A stretch of DNA of 64,000 nucleotides from Membranipora membranacea (lineage: Eukaryota > Bryozoa > Gymnolaemata > Cheilostomatida > Membraniporidae), in contig OU612070.1 in the NCBI GenBank assembly GCA_914767715.1, positions 15,271,501 through 15,335,500 of the forward strand, given 5' to 3'. Shown here one piece after another: positions 61,601-64,000 of the stretch (within the stretch, counting starts at the first letter, position 1; each line of letters opens with the position of its first letter). Made by a program: the position numbers and the translations under genes. The notes beneath the pieces were generated by a model that did not search any database, was not told where the DNA came from, and saw nothing but the letters and a program-made list of their open reading frames with translations.

Positions 61601-64000
61601 CACATGAGACCGATTATGATGATGAAGTTGTTGAGTATGCTGACAGTAGATTTACCAGCACTGACAGAGAACACAGTAATATCTCTACGTATGCTGACTC
61701 ATCACTATGAGAGATGCAGTACATACTACAGTAGCGGACACCCTGAGCACGGCATGGCCGGCGACGAGGAGAAGAGACTGACTATGGTGCTCTTCACTCG
61801 ACTGTTTGATGCTCTAGCCCAAAGGGTCAGTCAACACTCAACACTTTTCCATCAATTTACACTTTACAAATTTTTGTTAGTTTATATCTTCGTTGCTAAC
61901 TTGTAGGCTGGATTGACAATATGTTGTTTTATATGTCTGCTGTTGGGGGGGGGGGGGGGAGGTGAAGGTAACTGACTATGTCACTGAGGAAAGGCAAGTT
62001 AAATAGTATCCCACAACGCATTTCTACTGTGTTTAACATCGTTAATTGATCTCGCTAGCAAAATGGCAACACAGAAACTATCCTCGACATTTTTTGAGAC
62101 ACACACGGACAATCGAGTTGTTACGCAGTATTGTAATGACATACTTACTGACTGGTATATTTTTATTACATGTAGCCCTATGAACCTGAGTTATTCTCGA
62201 GAGCCCTACCATGCCTAGCTGCTATCGGCTGTGCTCTCTCCCCTGATTGTGCTGTCACTGGTAATGTGGATGACCTGCCTAGTCCTAGTACAGATGAGGC
62301 CTACGTTCCTAAGCCTACTGAAACTAAGAAGGTACCTTTACCTGCTAATGTCGGACCAGTATTGGAGAGATTTGCTGAACACTATCATGATATTTGGTGC
62401 TCACAACAGGTTAGTTTATCCGTTGCATGAAAAGCTTCTTACAATCAATCATTCATAAACTGAATGTGTCAGCATTTGCAGCAAACTCAGCATCACAATA
62501 AAAGTTAACAATTACCAGACAAAGGGGAAGCAATGCTCTAATAAGTCAGTACTTTTAATGTCTTCTCATTTGAAATGTTGCACACTGTGTTAGGCTTATC
62601 GGTAACTTATTGATGTGGCTTGATAGCTCAAAGCCTTTCTCATGGAAAACCAATGTAACCTTGATGTCCAAATGGAGGTAATGCCAATTATGATAAACTG
62701 ATTTTCCTTCAAATTTAACTTCTAAAGTTTGATATGTTGAGTGCTAGAACATTTATAAGTGATATTCTGTTACATCCCGTTACAATTTAAGACCTGGAAT
62801 ACTACAAAATCCTACCTGCAATTTGGTGAGCCCTCAGTGTGGGAGTGTGATGTTGGTTCTGACAGGCTGTTGCTCACTGATGTTTGTTGTGGTTGTAGTT
62901 GAGTGATAACTGGCAGTATGGAGAATATTACGATGAAGATGAGAGAACCCACCCTAGTCTTATAGAGTTTGTAAATCTAAGAACTAAGGTTTGTTAAAAG
63001 CATTTACTTCGAGTCGAAATTAAGAGGAATATAGGACGCTTCTTATCTTTCTGTTTTGGTAGCTTTAGACTTACACTATCTTGACAAATTATAGACGCTT
63101 TGTTCAAAAAACTTTTGTCTGCTAAATGCAGATCGTGTGAACCTGTATACAAGTAAAATTTCCTGATAAGAGAATAAATCGATGGTGCTGATAGATGAAT
63201 CAGCTTTGAGCACAAAATTGAAGATTTTGAATGTCAAGTTCATGTAAATGCTTCATAATTAGTACAGGGTTTATTTCTTGTTTTATTTTCATTTTGCCAA
63301 CAAAACAGGAACAGAAGAAGTTGATTGAGCCCGCTGATGATGCAGTGAAGGCCCTTGTAGCCTGGGGCTGGCAGATATCTTACTCTAGTCCTAATACTCG
63401 TACACAAGGTGCTCATCATACAGGCAAACCTAGCATAGCTAACATGGGTAATAGTACAGGCAGCTACTGTCCGTCCCCTATCGATCTGAAGAACGTCACT
63501 ATATCCAGAGATATGGTGGTATGTATAACTTTAACTTAAATAAATCCCCGTGTAAAACAAAACGTTATGAACAATCGGATCATTTGTTTGAAATTGGATG
63601 TGTTCGGTTAGTATTTAAGTAGATCAAGTTCGATTGAGGTTGCATGCATTTTACGTTGCTTCTCCTTCACTGATAAGCCGCAGCGTACCAGTAGAGGGGT
63701 AGCAACTCCGAATGCTGGCAAACTGTATCAAACTTTATCTGACATTCAATCAGTTTCTGTTTGAATTCATGAGTCAAATATACTTCCAACATGGAGGTGA
63801 AGCAAAAGGTGATGTTTCACCTGTTTGCATACGGAAACTTTTTTAATGAAACCTTGATCAAGATAACTTCATATGTGGCTCTTTTTGGCAGAGCTTTATC
63901 AACCAACTTGTCTGGGTATAATCTTGTCATTACTGTATTGCCTTACTCAGGGATTGGTAGACAAACTAGCAGAACATCAGCATGCTGTGTGGGCTAAGAA
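7597..64000 (+). CDS. RyR: Ryanodine receptor, 5' half (partial at right edge)
   Basis: Intracellular calcium-release channel of the ER/SR membrane, a homotetramer that opens on cytosolic calcium or coupling to surface channels. I joined 61 coding exons plus part of a 62nd in one frame, about 3080 residues. Approximate residues from exon 1a: N-terminal trefoil and MIR domains 16-410, RIH 411-640, SPRY1 641-785, RyR repeats 1-2 856-1060, SPRY2 1061-1228, Ser-rich insert 1307-1616, SPRY3 1617-1772, junctional/RIH2 solenoid 2006-2886, RyR repeat 3 from 2950, repeat 4 from 3065. Diagnostic strings are [61 protein letters not shown] and [18 protein letters not shown]. Up to this point it is some 200 residues longer than vertebrate RyRs, mostly through the insert. 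The transmembrane pore is outside the window. The MIR plus three SPRY plus RyR-repeat order excludes the IP3 receptor, which lacks SPRY domains. Six candidate first exons suggest several promoters. Confidence 0.96.
9622..9768 (+). repeat. Two-copy direct repeat
   Basis: Both copies contain ATCTGTGTCAAGCTGTATAT and CAAAACACACAACTCCCAT, the first at about 9627-9685 and the second at about 9702-9761. They differ by small substitutions. No function is apparent. Confidence 0.75.
10998..11150 (+). repeat. Tandem repeat just upstream of candidate first exon 1b
   Basis: Two imperfect copies of about 63 bases (10998-11060 and 11061-11125). Both contain GCTGTTGA, then TG(T/C)CATTG(A/G)GCTG, CACAG and AAAGCT, then GAGTCA. 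A partial third copy follows. Lying directly upstream of the ATG at 11173, it could be 5'UTR or promoter sequence, which is inferred from position only. Confidence 0.6.
11173..11247 (+). CDS. RyR: RyR candidate alternative first exon 1b
   Basis: ATG opens 25 codons, [15 protein letters not shown] to NEDVLLE, ending at a strong donor GAG|GTAAGG in phase 0, which is the phase needed to join exon 2. No homology is recognised. It would replace the [10 protein letters not shown] tip. Confidence 0.55.
15065..15100 (+). CDS. RyR: RyR candidate alternative first exon 1c
   Basis: ATG opens 12 codons ([12 protein letters not shown]) ending CAG|GTTGGT in phase 0. The donor is weak, so this is the least certain of the set. 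The upstream 350 bases are somewhat richer in GC than the surrounding intron. Confidence 0.35.
16384..16479 (+). CDS. RyR: RyR candidate alternative first exon 1d (duplicate copy A)
   Basis: 32 codons beginning [17 protein letters not shown], ending FLVIQ before CAG|GTATGA, phase 0. The ATG context is GCCATGG. An in-frame stop (TGA) lies upstream, fixing the start here. Copy B at 17244 shares 25 of 32 residues, and about half the base changes are synonymous, which suggests the peptide is real. Confidence 0.6.
17244..17339 (+). CDS. RyR: RyR candidate alternative first exon 1e (duplicate copy B)
   Basis: 32 codons beginning [17 protein letters not shown], ending FLIIQ before CAG|GTACGA, phase 0. 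It is a tandem duplicate of copy A with similarity running into both flanks (AAACTGTCTTGAAGAC upstream). An in-frame ATG at 17172 could extend it, but copy A has a stop in the matching stretch, so I prefer 17244. Confidence 0.6.
18069..18116 (+). CDS. RyR: RyR candidate alternative first exon 1f
   Basis: ATG opens 16 codons ([16 protein letters not shown]) and stays open to AAG|GTGGTA, phase 0. A second donor three bases on (GTG|GTATTT) is also phase 0. It is Ser/Pro-rich and lies only 245 bases before exon 2. The donors are not strong. Confidence 0.42.
18362..18478 (+). CDS. RyR: RyR exon 2
   Basis: Encodes NDFICLSC to [15 protein letters not shown], residues 16-54, the first beta-trefoil of the N-terminal domain. 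Phase 0 at both ends; acceptor after a T run, donor GTAAGA. This is the common exon that every candidate first exon must join. Confidence 0.95.
18479..21412 (+). other. RyR intron 2 (2.9 kb)
   Basis: Contains a degenerate copy of the dispersed hairpin family (about 18746-18845) and a two-copy repeat of GTTAACT...CACTGTTTGGAA (about 20222 and 20356). Nothing else was recognised. Confidence 0.6.
21413..21514 (+). CDS. RyR: RyR exon 3
   Basis: Encodes [20 protein letters not shown], residues 55-88, an N-terminal domain stretch close to all known RyRs. Acceptor CTGTAG, donor GTGAGT, phase 0 to 0. Confidence 0.95.
21571..21661. repeat. Inverted-repeat element, TCCCACAATGCA family
   Basis: Starts TATCCCACAATGCA and ends TGCATTGTGGGA-A, with a loop of about 65 bases. 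Related copies are at 26731-26836 (decayed) and 36811-36970, with a single end near 62006. Confidence 0.75.
21911..21982 (+). CDS. RyR: RyR exon 4
   Basis: Encodes [19 protein letters not shown], residues 89-112, a nearly invariant RyR segment. Acceptor TTGCAG, donor GTAAGA, phase 0 to 0. Confidence 0.95.
22455..22643 (+). CDS. RyR: RyR exon 5
   Basis: Encodes residues 113-175 including [18 protein letters not shown] and [10 protein letters not shown], part of the N-terminal trefoil/MIR region. Acceptor TTACAG, donor GTAGGT, phase 0 to 0. Confidence 0.95.
22762..22816. repeat. Hairpin of the CTTGACA family
   Basis: Arms CTTGACAAGCTTTG and CAAAGCTTGTCAAG with a GC-rich loop. Same core as the hairpins at 1066 and 2266. 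Confidence 0.75.
23067..23163 (+). CDS. RyR: RyR exon 6
   Basis: Encodes residues 176-208 ([16 protein letters not shown]). Acceptor TTTTAG, donor CTGG|GTAGGT, phase 1. The last 20 or so exon bases and the donor are duplicated downstream at about 23306-23340. Confidence 0.92.
23164..23625 (+). repeat. Tandem array of hairpin units that includes a copied splice donor
   Basis: Three successive hairpin units (about 23190-23310, 23350-23465, 23500-23605). Each has GGTCCAGTTTGC-type and GGATCAAACTTGG-type ends and TGGAG...AGCAACT inner arms. The unit boundary repeats CAGAAATCACTGGGTAGGTC, the exon 6 end plus its donor. Confidence 0.8.
24282..24601 (+). CDS. RyR: RyR exon 7
   Basis: Encodes residues 208-314, including [27 protein letters not shown], and [20 protein letters not shown], the MIR repeats. 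Acceptor TTTGCAG, donor AAG|GTGAGG, phase 1 to 0. Confidence 0.95.
25035..25173 (+). CDS. RyR: RyR exon 8
   Basis: Encodes residues 315-360 with an acidic run [17 protein letters not shown] and [16 protein letters not shown] region. Acceptor TTTTAG, donor GTTAGA, phase 0 to 1. Confidence 0.93.
26142..26291 (+). CDS. RyR: RyR exon 9
   Basis: Encodes residues 361-410 with [20 protein letters not shown], the conserved end of the MIR region. Phase 1 to 1; acceptor CTTCAG, donor GTAAGC. Confidence 0.95.
26292..29160 (+). other. RyR intron 9 (2.9 kb)
   Basis: Holds a decayed TCCCACAATGCA-type element (26731-26836), a hairpin at 27945-28000 with arms GTGTTGACTCTGATTGG and CCAATCAGAGCCAACAC, and partly inverted GAGTCTTTCAATTAG motifs near 28268 and 28497. 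No gene was recognised. Confidence 0.6.
29161..29292 (+). CDS. RyR: RyR exon 10
   Basis: Encodes residues 411-454 ([20 protein letters not shown]), the start of the first RIH domain. Phase 1 to 1; acceptor TTGTTAG, donor GTATGT. Confidence 0.93.
29338..30712. mobile_element. 1375-bp foldback element flanked by TTAA
   Basis: Starts GGTAATGTCAAAGACC and ends GGTCTTTGACATTACC. The two halves are inverted copies of about 670 bases with scattered mismatches, meeting near 30020 around a short GGGACTTTTGAGGT direct repeat. TTAA lies on both sides (29334-29337, 30713-30716), as in piggyBac-type insertions. No coding frame was seen. It sits in intron 10. Confidence 0.88.
30984..31187 (+). CDS. RyR: RyR exon 11
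   Basis: Encodes residues 455-522 with [20 protein letters not shown], a highly conserved RIH segment. Acceptor TTGTAG, donor GTATGC, phase 1 to 1. Confidence 0.95.
31199..31375 (+). repeat. Interspersed element, TATCTCTGATCG family
   Basis: Shares ACACTGACATCGAGACTAC, TGTGTATCTCTGATCG and a GTAC...TAA...GTAC core with copies at about 33100-33250, 41335-41520 and 60925-61105 (inverted). The ends form loose inverted repeats (CTCTGATCG/CGATCAGAG type). Confidence 0.7.
31553..31651. repeat. Dispersed hairpin family copy
   Basis: Has CCTGCATTCC and GTTGCTCCC on the left and AGAATGCAGGCAAATGGACC on the right, the shared arms of the dispersed hairpin family in this gene. Confidence 0.7.
31752..31972 (+). 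CDS. RyR: RyR exon 12
   Basis: Encodes residues 523-596 ([38 protein letters not shown]) of the first RIH domain. Phase 1 to 0; donor GTGCGT. Confidence 0.95.
32390..32523 (+). CDS. RyR: RyR exon 13
   Basis: Encodes residues 597-641 ([27 protein letters not shown]). Acceptor after a TA run, donor GTGAGA, phase 0 to 2. End of the RIH domain. Confidence 0.95.
32565..32650. repeat. Hairpin in intron 13
   Basis: Left arm AGGCCTTCTGTAGTTTG, right arm CAAACTACAGAAGACCT, loop about 50 bases. No relation to the other families was seen. Confidence 0.7.
32750..32896 (+). CDS. RyR: RyR exon 14
   Basis: Encodes residues 641-690 ([31 protein letters not shown]), the start of SPRY1. Phase 2 to 2; acceptor TTTGTAG, donor GTAGGA. 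Confidence 0.95.
33100..33250 (+). repeat. Interspersed element, TATCTCTGATCG family (partial)
   Basis: Contains TATATCTGATC, GAGTACCTTACATGTGCCC, GGTTGTCACACC and GAATTAACTCACTCTC, matching the 41.4 kb copy. In intron 14. Confidence 0.65.
33337..33478 (+). CDS. RyR: RyR exon 15
   Basis: Encodes residues 690-737 ([20 protein letters not shown]). SPRY1. Acceptor TTTACAG, donor GTAAGA, phase 2 to 0. Confidence 0.95.
33510..33590. repeat. Dispersed hairpin family copy (degenerate)
   Basis: Left end AGATCGAGTTTGATCCAGTT is intact. The right end is reduced to CAGGCAAAAGG. Lies just downstream of exon 15. Confidence 0.55.
33834..33976 (+). CDS. RyR: RyR exon 16
   Basis: Encodes residues 738-785 ([32 protein letters not shown]), the C-terminal half of SPRY1. 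Phase 0 to 2; donor GTAAGT. Confidence 0.95.
34353..34563 (+). CDS. RyR: RyR exon 17
   Basis: Encodes residues 785-855 ([31 protein letters not shown]). Phase 2 to 0. A near copy of its acceptor region lies about 75 bases upstream (around 34262-34290) and would shift the frame if used. Confidence 0.94.
34875..34979 (+). CDS. RyR: RyR exon 18
   Basis: Encodes residues 856-890 ([25 protein letters not shown]), the start of RyR repeat 1. Phase 0 to 0; donor GTATGT. Confidence 0.96.
35423..35610 (+). CDS. RyR: RyR exon 19
   Basis: Encodes residues 891-953 ([31 protein letters not shown]), completing RyR repeat 1. Acceptor TTTCAG, donor GTAAAC, phase 0 to 2. Confidence 0.95.
36060..36293 (+). 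CDS. RyR: RyR exon 20
   Basis: Encodes residues 953-1031 ([43 protein letters not shown]), RyR repeat 2. Phase 2 to 2. The acceptor follows a TTGA simple repeat. Confidence 0.96.
36672..36760 (+). CDS. RyR: RyR exon 21
   Basis: Encodes residues 1031-1060 ([16 protein letters not shown]), the end of RyR repeat 2. Acceptor TTTACAG, donor GTGTGA, phase 2 to 1. Confidence 0.93.
36811..36970. mobile_element. Inverted-repeat element, TCCCACAATGCA family
   Basis: Left end TAACAGATATCCCACAATGC, right end GCATTGTGGGATGCTGTTTA. About 160 bp, the cleanest copy of the family in the window. No coding capacity. Confidence 0.78.
37850..38130 (+). repeat. Likely tRNA-derived SINE with an inverted partial copy
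   Basis: GGGGTTCAAGTCCGGCCC resembles a tRNA T-arm (B box). About 100 bases on, ACTAATGCATGTTATAGTCA with GGCAGCTAC recurs inverted after a short AT-rich loop (GTAGCTGCCTGACTATAAC). Two oppositely oriented fragments of one element would explain this. Confidence 0.5.
38864..39069 (+). CDS. RyR: RyR exon 22
   Basis: Encodes residues 1061-1129 ([31 protein letters not shown]), the first half of SPRY2. Phase 1 to 0; acceptor TCTCTAG, donor GTAAGT. Confidence 0.95.
39316..39611 (+). CDS. RyR: RyR exon 23
   Basis: Encodes residues 1130-1228 ([40 protein letters not shown]), the second half of SPRY2. Phase 0 to 2; acceptor TTAACAG, donor GTAAGT. Confidence 0.96.
40056..40163 (+). CDS. RyR: RyR exon 24
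   Basis: Encodes residues 1228-1264 ([28 protein letters not shown]), the linker after SPRY2. Phase 2 to 2; donor GTGAGA. Confidence 0.92.
40499..40627 (+). CDS. RyR: RyR exon 25
   Basis: Encodes residues 1264-1307 ([28 protein letters not shown]). The conserved RLSMPVxC position marks where vertebrate divergent region 2 begins. Phase 2 to 2. Confidence 0.93.
41067..41143 (+). CDS. RyR: RyR exon 26 (start of Ser-rich insert)
   Basis: Encodes residues 1307-1332 ([20 protein letters not shown]), low complexity. Acceptor CTCTTAG, donor GTAAAA, phase 2 to 1. Confidence 0.85.
41335..41520 (+). repeat. Interspersed element, TATCTCTGATCG family
   Basis: Contains ACACTGACATTGACACTA, TGTGTATCTCTGATCGCTAG, GGGTACCTTACATTTGCCC, GGTTGTCACACC and CTCTCTATCAATCAGAG. 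Its ends are imperfect inverted repeats (CTCTGATCG.TAGAG against its complement). In intron 26. Confidence 0.72.
41633..41677 (+). CDS. RyR: RyR exon 27 (45-nt cassette candidate)
   Basis: Encodes [15 protein letters not shown] in frame. Phase 1 at both ends, so inclusion or skipping both keep the frame. Acceptor TGTGTAG, donor GTAAGT. KRMS is a basic Ser site, possibly phosphorylated (inference). Confidence 0.75.
42210..42470 (+). CDS. RyR: RyR exon 28 (Ser-rich insert)
   Basis: Encodes residues 1348-1434, Ser/Ala-rich ([37 protein letters not shown]). Phase 1 to 1, acceptor TTATCAG, donor GTAAAA. Locally GC-rich compared with other exons. Confidence 0.82.
43273..43368 (+). CDS. RyR: RyR exon 29 (two donors 9 nt apart)
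   Basis: Encodes [20 protein letters not shown] and [10 protein letters not shown]. The strong donor GTAAGT follows 43368. A second donor GTACTC follows 43377 and adds three residues. Both are phase 1. Acceptor TTTGCAG. RKRxxS-like basic Ser motifs are frequent. Confidence 0.75.
43758..43787 (+). CDS. RyR: RyR exon 30 (30-nt microexon)
   Basis: Encodes [10 protein letters not shown] plus one base. Acceptor CTTTAG, donor GTGAGT, phase 1 to 1, so it is a possible cassette. Its Ser-rich composition fits the neighbouring insert. Confidence 0.62.
43944..44105 (+). repeat. Two-copy tandem repeat rich in CTGATTGG
   Basis: Two units of about 80-85 bases. Each holds two CTGATTGG motifs (reverse CCAAT box) plus CATCTTGAATAA(C/T)AATAC and TTCATCCACCC. 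In the 1.2 kb intron 30. Four CCAAT-type sites in 160 bases could bind NF-Y (inference) or be chance within a repeat. Confidence 0.7.
44974..45139 (+). CDS. RyR: RyR exon 31 (Ser-rich insert)
   Basis: Encodes residues 1477-1532 ([38 protein letters not shown]). Phase 1 to 2, acceptor TTCCAG, donor GTAAGT. Confidence 0.84.
45384..45494 (+). CDS. RyR: RyR exon 32 (basic segment of insert)
   Basis: Encodes residues 1532-1569, very basic then Ser-rich ([27 protein letters not shown]). Phase 2 to 2, so skipping keeps the frame. Acceptor CTACAG, donor GTGTGT. Confidence 0.82.
45891..46032 (+). CDS. RyR: RyR exon 33 (end of insert)
   Basis: Encodes residues 1569-1616 ([33 protein letters not shown]). 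Acceptor TGCCAG, donor GTAAGC, phase 2 to 0. Confidence 0.85.
46460..46650 (+). CDS. RyR: RyR exon 34
   Basis: Encodes residues 1617-1680 ([28 protein letters not shown]), the start of SPRY3. Phase 0 to 2. The acceptor (ATTGAAG) has a poor pyrimidine tract, so this exon may be weakly defined. Confidence 0.92.
46970..47246 (+). CDS. RyR: RyR exon 35
   Basis: Encodes residues 1680-1772 ([49 protein letters not shown]), completing SPRY3. Phase 2 to 0. Confidence 0.95.
47548..47734 (+). CDS. RyR: RyR exon 36
   Basis: Encodes residues 1773-1834 ([31 protein letters not shown]), just after SPRY3 in all RyRs. Phase 0 to 1, donor GTACGA. Confidence 0.94.
48192..48395 (+). CDS. RyR: RyR exon 37
   Basis: Encodes residues 1835-1902 ([37 protein letters not shown]). 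Phase 1 to 1, acceptor TTGTAG, donor GTAAGT. Confidence 0.95.
48646..48779 (+). CDS. RyR: RyR exon 38
   Basis: Encodes residues 1903-1947 ([28 protein letters not shown]). Phase 1 to 0, donor GTAAGC. Confidence 0.94.
49092..49130 (+). CDS. RyR: RyR exon 39 (39-nt microexon candidate)
   Basis: Encodes [13 protein letters not shown], phase 0 at both ends. Acceptor ATACAG, donor GTAATT. It lies in a region that varies among RyRs, so it may be a cassette. Support is the clean splice frame only. Confidence 0.6.
49831..49941 (+). CDS. RyR: RyR exon 40
   Basis: Encodes residues 1961-1997 ([20 protein letters not shown]). Phase 0 to 0, acceptor TTCTAG, donor GTAATT. Divergent from vertebrates but in frame, with good splice sites. 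Confidence 0.8.
50059..50082 (+). CDS. RyR: RyR exon 41 (24-nt microexon candidate)
   Basis: Encodes ESRFGTKP, phase 0 at both ends. Acceptor TATGCAG, donor GTAAGC. It would add or drop eight residues without a frame change. Confidence 0.6.
50462..50625 (+). CDS. RyR: RyR exon 42
   Basis: Encodes residues 2006-2060 ([37 protein letters not shown]). Phase 0 to 2. The acceptor is ATAAAG, with little pyrimidine tract. Confidence 0.93.
50932..51132 (+). CDS. RyR: RyR exon 43
   Basis: Encodes residues 2060-2127 ([47 protein letters not shown]). The vertebrate acidic repeat between IDP and GLLQ is missing, as in other invertebrates. Phase 2 to 2. Confidence 0.95.
51227..51345. repeat. Dispersed hairpin family copy
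   Basis: Left TAGATCGAGTTTGATCCAGT with TTGCCTGCAT; right GATCAACTCCAAATG and AGGCAAATTGATC. In intron 43. Confidence 0.75.
51694..51850 (+). CDS. RyR: RyR exon 44
   Basis: Encodes residues 2127-2179 ([34 protein letters not shown]). The KTKEFRSxPxEQ string is nearly invariant in RyRs. Phase 2 to 0, donor GTGCCC is weak. Confidence 0.94.
52277..52535 (+). CDS. RyR: RyR exon 45
   Basis: Encodes residues 2180-2265 ([20 protein letters not shown], acidic and Gly/Ser-rich). The LxxFHxDLxxHC core is conserved and its tail is variable. Phase 0 to 1, donor GTGAGA. Confidence 0.93.
52874..52998 (+). CDS. RyR: RyR exon 46
   Basis: Encodes residues 2266-2307 ([32 protein letters not shown]). Matches the LVRxMFxLLxRQYD core. 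Phase 1 to 0, donor GTAAGT. Confidence 0.95.
53412..53560 (+). CDS. RyR: RyR exon 47
   Basis: Encodes residues 2308-2357 ([30 protein letters not shown]). Phase 0 to 2, acceptor TTTGCAG, donor GTAAGT. Confidence 0.94.
53937..54050 (+). CDS. RyR: RyR exon 48
   Basis: Encodes residues 2357-2395 ([32 protein letters not shown]). Matches the IMxNKxFxQHPxLMR core. Phase 2 to 2. Confidence 0.95.
54903..55042 (+). CDS. RyR: RyR exon 49
   Basis: Encodes residues 2395-2441 ([37 protein letters not shown]). Phase 2 to 1, acceptor TTCCAG, donor GTATAT. Confidence 0.95.
55123..55246. repeat. Dispersed hairpin family copy (well preserved)
   Basis: Left TTTGATCCATTTGCCTGCAT, then CGGAGTTGCTCCCCCTCC. Right GGGGAACAACTCTGAATGC, then AAATGGATCAAACTTGATC. 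One of the cleanest copies, in intron 49. Confidence 0.85.
55498..55634 (+). CDS. RyR: RyR exon 50
   Basis: Encodes residues 2442-2487 ([39 protein letters not shown]). Phase 1 to 0, donor GTATGT. Confidence 0.95.
56039..56141 (+). CDS. RyR: RyR exon 51
   Basis: Encodes residues 2488-2521 ([26 protein letters not shown]). Phase 0 to 1, acceptor TTTCAG, donor GTGAGT. Confidence 0.95.
56643..56663 (+). CDS. RyR: RyR exon 52 (21-nt microexon candidate)
   Basis: Acceptor CCTGCAG, donor GTAGGC; phase 1 at both ends. It inserts GDTSGET between VWVN and GESVEEN. Skipping restores the VNGESVEEN join seen in other RyRs, so it is likely an alternative microexon. Confidence 0.65.
57310..57422. repeat. 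Dispersed hairpin family copy
   Basis: Left TTTGGAGTTGCTCCCC, right GAAATGCAGGCAAATTTGACC, outer ends CAAGTATGGTCC and ACCATACTTGAG, which pair. In intron 52. Confidence 0.75.
58072..58214 (+). CDS. RyR: RyR exon 53
   Basis: Encodes residues 2529-2576 ([35 protein letters not shown]). Among the most conserved RyR stretches. Phase 1 to 0. Confidence 0.96.
58712..58927 (+). CDS. RyR: RyR exon 54
   Basis: Encodes residues 2577-2648 ([28 protein letters not shown]). Phase 0 to 0. A consensus donor (AACG|GTAAGC, about 58775) lies inside the exon and would shift the frame if joined to exon 55. Confidence 0.94.
59747..59876 (+). CDS. RyR: RyR exon 55
   Basis: Encodes residues 2649-2691 ([28 protein letters not shown]). 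Phase 0 to 1, acceptor TCTCAG, donor GTATGC. Confidence 0.95.
60288..60424 (+). CDS. RyR: RyR exon 56
   Basis: Encodes residues 2692-2737 ([32 protein letters not shown]). Phase 1 to 0, donor GTAAGT. Confidence 0.95.
60648..60868 (+). CDS. RyR: RyR exon 57
   Basis: Encodes residues 2738-2811 ([35 protein letters not shown]). Phase 0 to 2, acceptor TTAACAG, donor GTAAGC. Confidence 0.95.
60925..61105 (-). repeat. Interspersed element, TATCTCTGATCG family (inverted copy)
   Basis: Read on the minus strand it has CACTGACATCGAGACTACAC, TGTGTATCTCTGATCGCTAG and GAGTACCTGACATATGCCC, matching the 31.2 and 41.4 kb copies. Ends form an inverted repeat. In intron 57. Confidence 0.75.
61135..61215. repeat. 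Dispersed hairpin family copy (half)
   Basis: Only the right arm is clear: CAGCAACTCAAAATACAGGC and AAATTTAATCAACTTGATTT. The left arm is decayed. Confidence 0.5.
61600..61825 (+). CDS. RyR: RyR exon 58
   Basis: Encodes residues 2811-2886 ([48 protein letters not shown]). Matches LTNHYEQCWKYY of vertebrates. Phase 2 to 0, donor GTCAGT. Confidence 0.95.
62176..62409 (+). CDS. RyR: RyR exon 59
   Basis: Encodes residues 2887-2964 ([19 protein letters not shown], a Pro/Thr linker, then [17 protein letters not shown]), the start of RyR repeat 3. Phase 0 to 0, donor GTTAGT. Confidence 0.95.
62899..62988 (+). CDS. RyR: RyR exon 60
   Basis: Encodes residues 2965-2994 ([30 protein letters not shown]), part of RyR repeat 3. 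Phase 0 to 0, donor GTTTGT. Confidence 0.94.
63309..63518 (+). CDS. RyR: RyR exon 61
   Basis: Encodes residues 2995-3064 ([16 protein letters not shown], Ser/Asn-rich loop, [18 protein letters not shown]). It spans the end of repeat 3 and the loop that carries kinase sites in vertebrate RyRs. Phase 0 to 0, donor GTATGT. Confidence 0.94.
63619..63742. repeat. Dispersed hairpin family copy
   Basis: Left AGATCAAGTTCGATTGAGGT and GTTGCTTCTCC. Right AGCAACTCCGAATGCTGGC and ATCAAACTTTATCT. In intron 61. Confidence 0.78.
63951..64000 (+). CDS. RyR: RyR exon 62 (partial, runs off window)
   Basis: Acceptor TTACTCAG, then [16 protein letters not shown], the start of RyR repeat 4 (VVAENYHNIWAKK in vertebrates). 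Frame 0 with exon 61. The rest of the gene, including EF hands and the pore, lies to the right. Confidence 0.92.

Larger units (their letters stand above)
38000..63950 (+). other. Other RyR introns
   Basis: Introns between exons 22 and 62 range from about 250 to 1400 bases. Apart from the repeats listed I see a G run at about 61947-61960 and one end of a TCCCACAATGCA element near 62007. Introns at 24602-25034, 25174-26141, 42471-43272, 47735-48191, 54051-54902 and 58928-59746 show nothing recognisable. Confidence 0.55.

Overview
The window is eukaryotic and almost certainly from an invertebrate animal. It has many short exons bounded by GT-AG signals, AT-rich introns of roughly 150 to 3000 bases, many small hairpin-type transposons, and no prokaryotic gene layout. 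The species cannot be named from the sequence alone. A lophotrochozoan (mollusc, brachiopod or annelid-like) is only a guess, based on the lectin gene and the mobile-element style.

Two genes are present, head to head. On the minus strand (227-3506) is a small complete gene of five exons. It encodes a signal peptide followed by two F5/8-type (F-type lectin-like, fucolectin/tachylectin-4 family) domains. A 4.1 kb spacer (3507-7596) carries a hAT-type non-autonomous element with a perfect 8-base target duplication and another hairpin element.

On the plus strand, from 7597 through the right edge, is the 5' half of a ryanodine receptor gene (RyR, the calcium-release channel of the endoplasmic/sarcoplasmic reticulum). 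I traced 61 complete exons after correcting for alternatives, plus a partial 62nd. All intron phases agree, giving about 3080 residues of one continuous frame. The exons encode, in order, the N-terminal trefoil and MIR region, the first RIH domain, SPRY1, RyR repeats 1 and 2, SPRY2, an unusually long Ser-rich insert, SPRY3, the junctional/RIH2 solenoid, RyR repeat 3, the phosphorylation-loop region and the start of RyR repeat 4. The channel pore lies outside the window.

The most interesting feature is the 5' end. The conserved exon 1 (7597-7641) lies 10.7 kb from exon 2. Inside that first intron are five more candidate ATG-containing exons, all ending in phase 0 at a GT, so each could splice to exon 2 and replace the N-terminal tip. 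Two of them (16384-16479 and 17244-17339) are clear tandem duplicates whose differences look protein-constrained. Elsewhere the gene has several microexons (21, 24, 30, 39 and 45 nt) of symmetric phase, a run of phase-1 cassettes inside the Ser-rich insert, tandem alternative donors, and duplicated decoy splice sites. This points to heavy isoform production from one RyR locus.

The introns hold a 1.375 kb foldback element bounded by TTAA, a dispersed family of about 100-130 bp hairpins in at least nine introns, three other inverted-repeat families, and tRNA-derived sequence. All splice boundaries were read by eye from frame continuity, similarity to known RyR protein sequence, and GT-AG signals. 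No transcript evidence was available.
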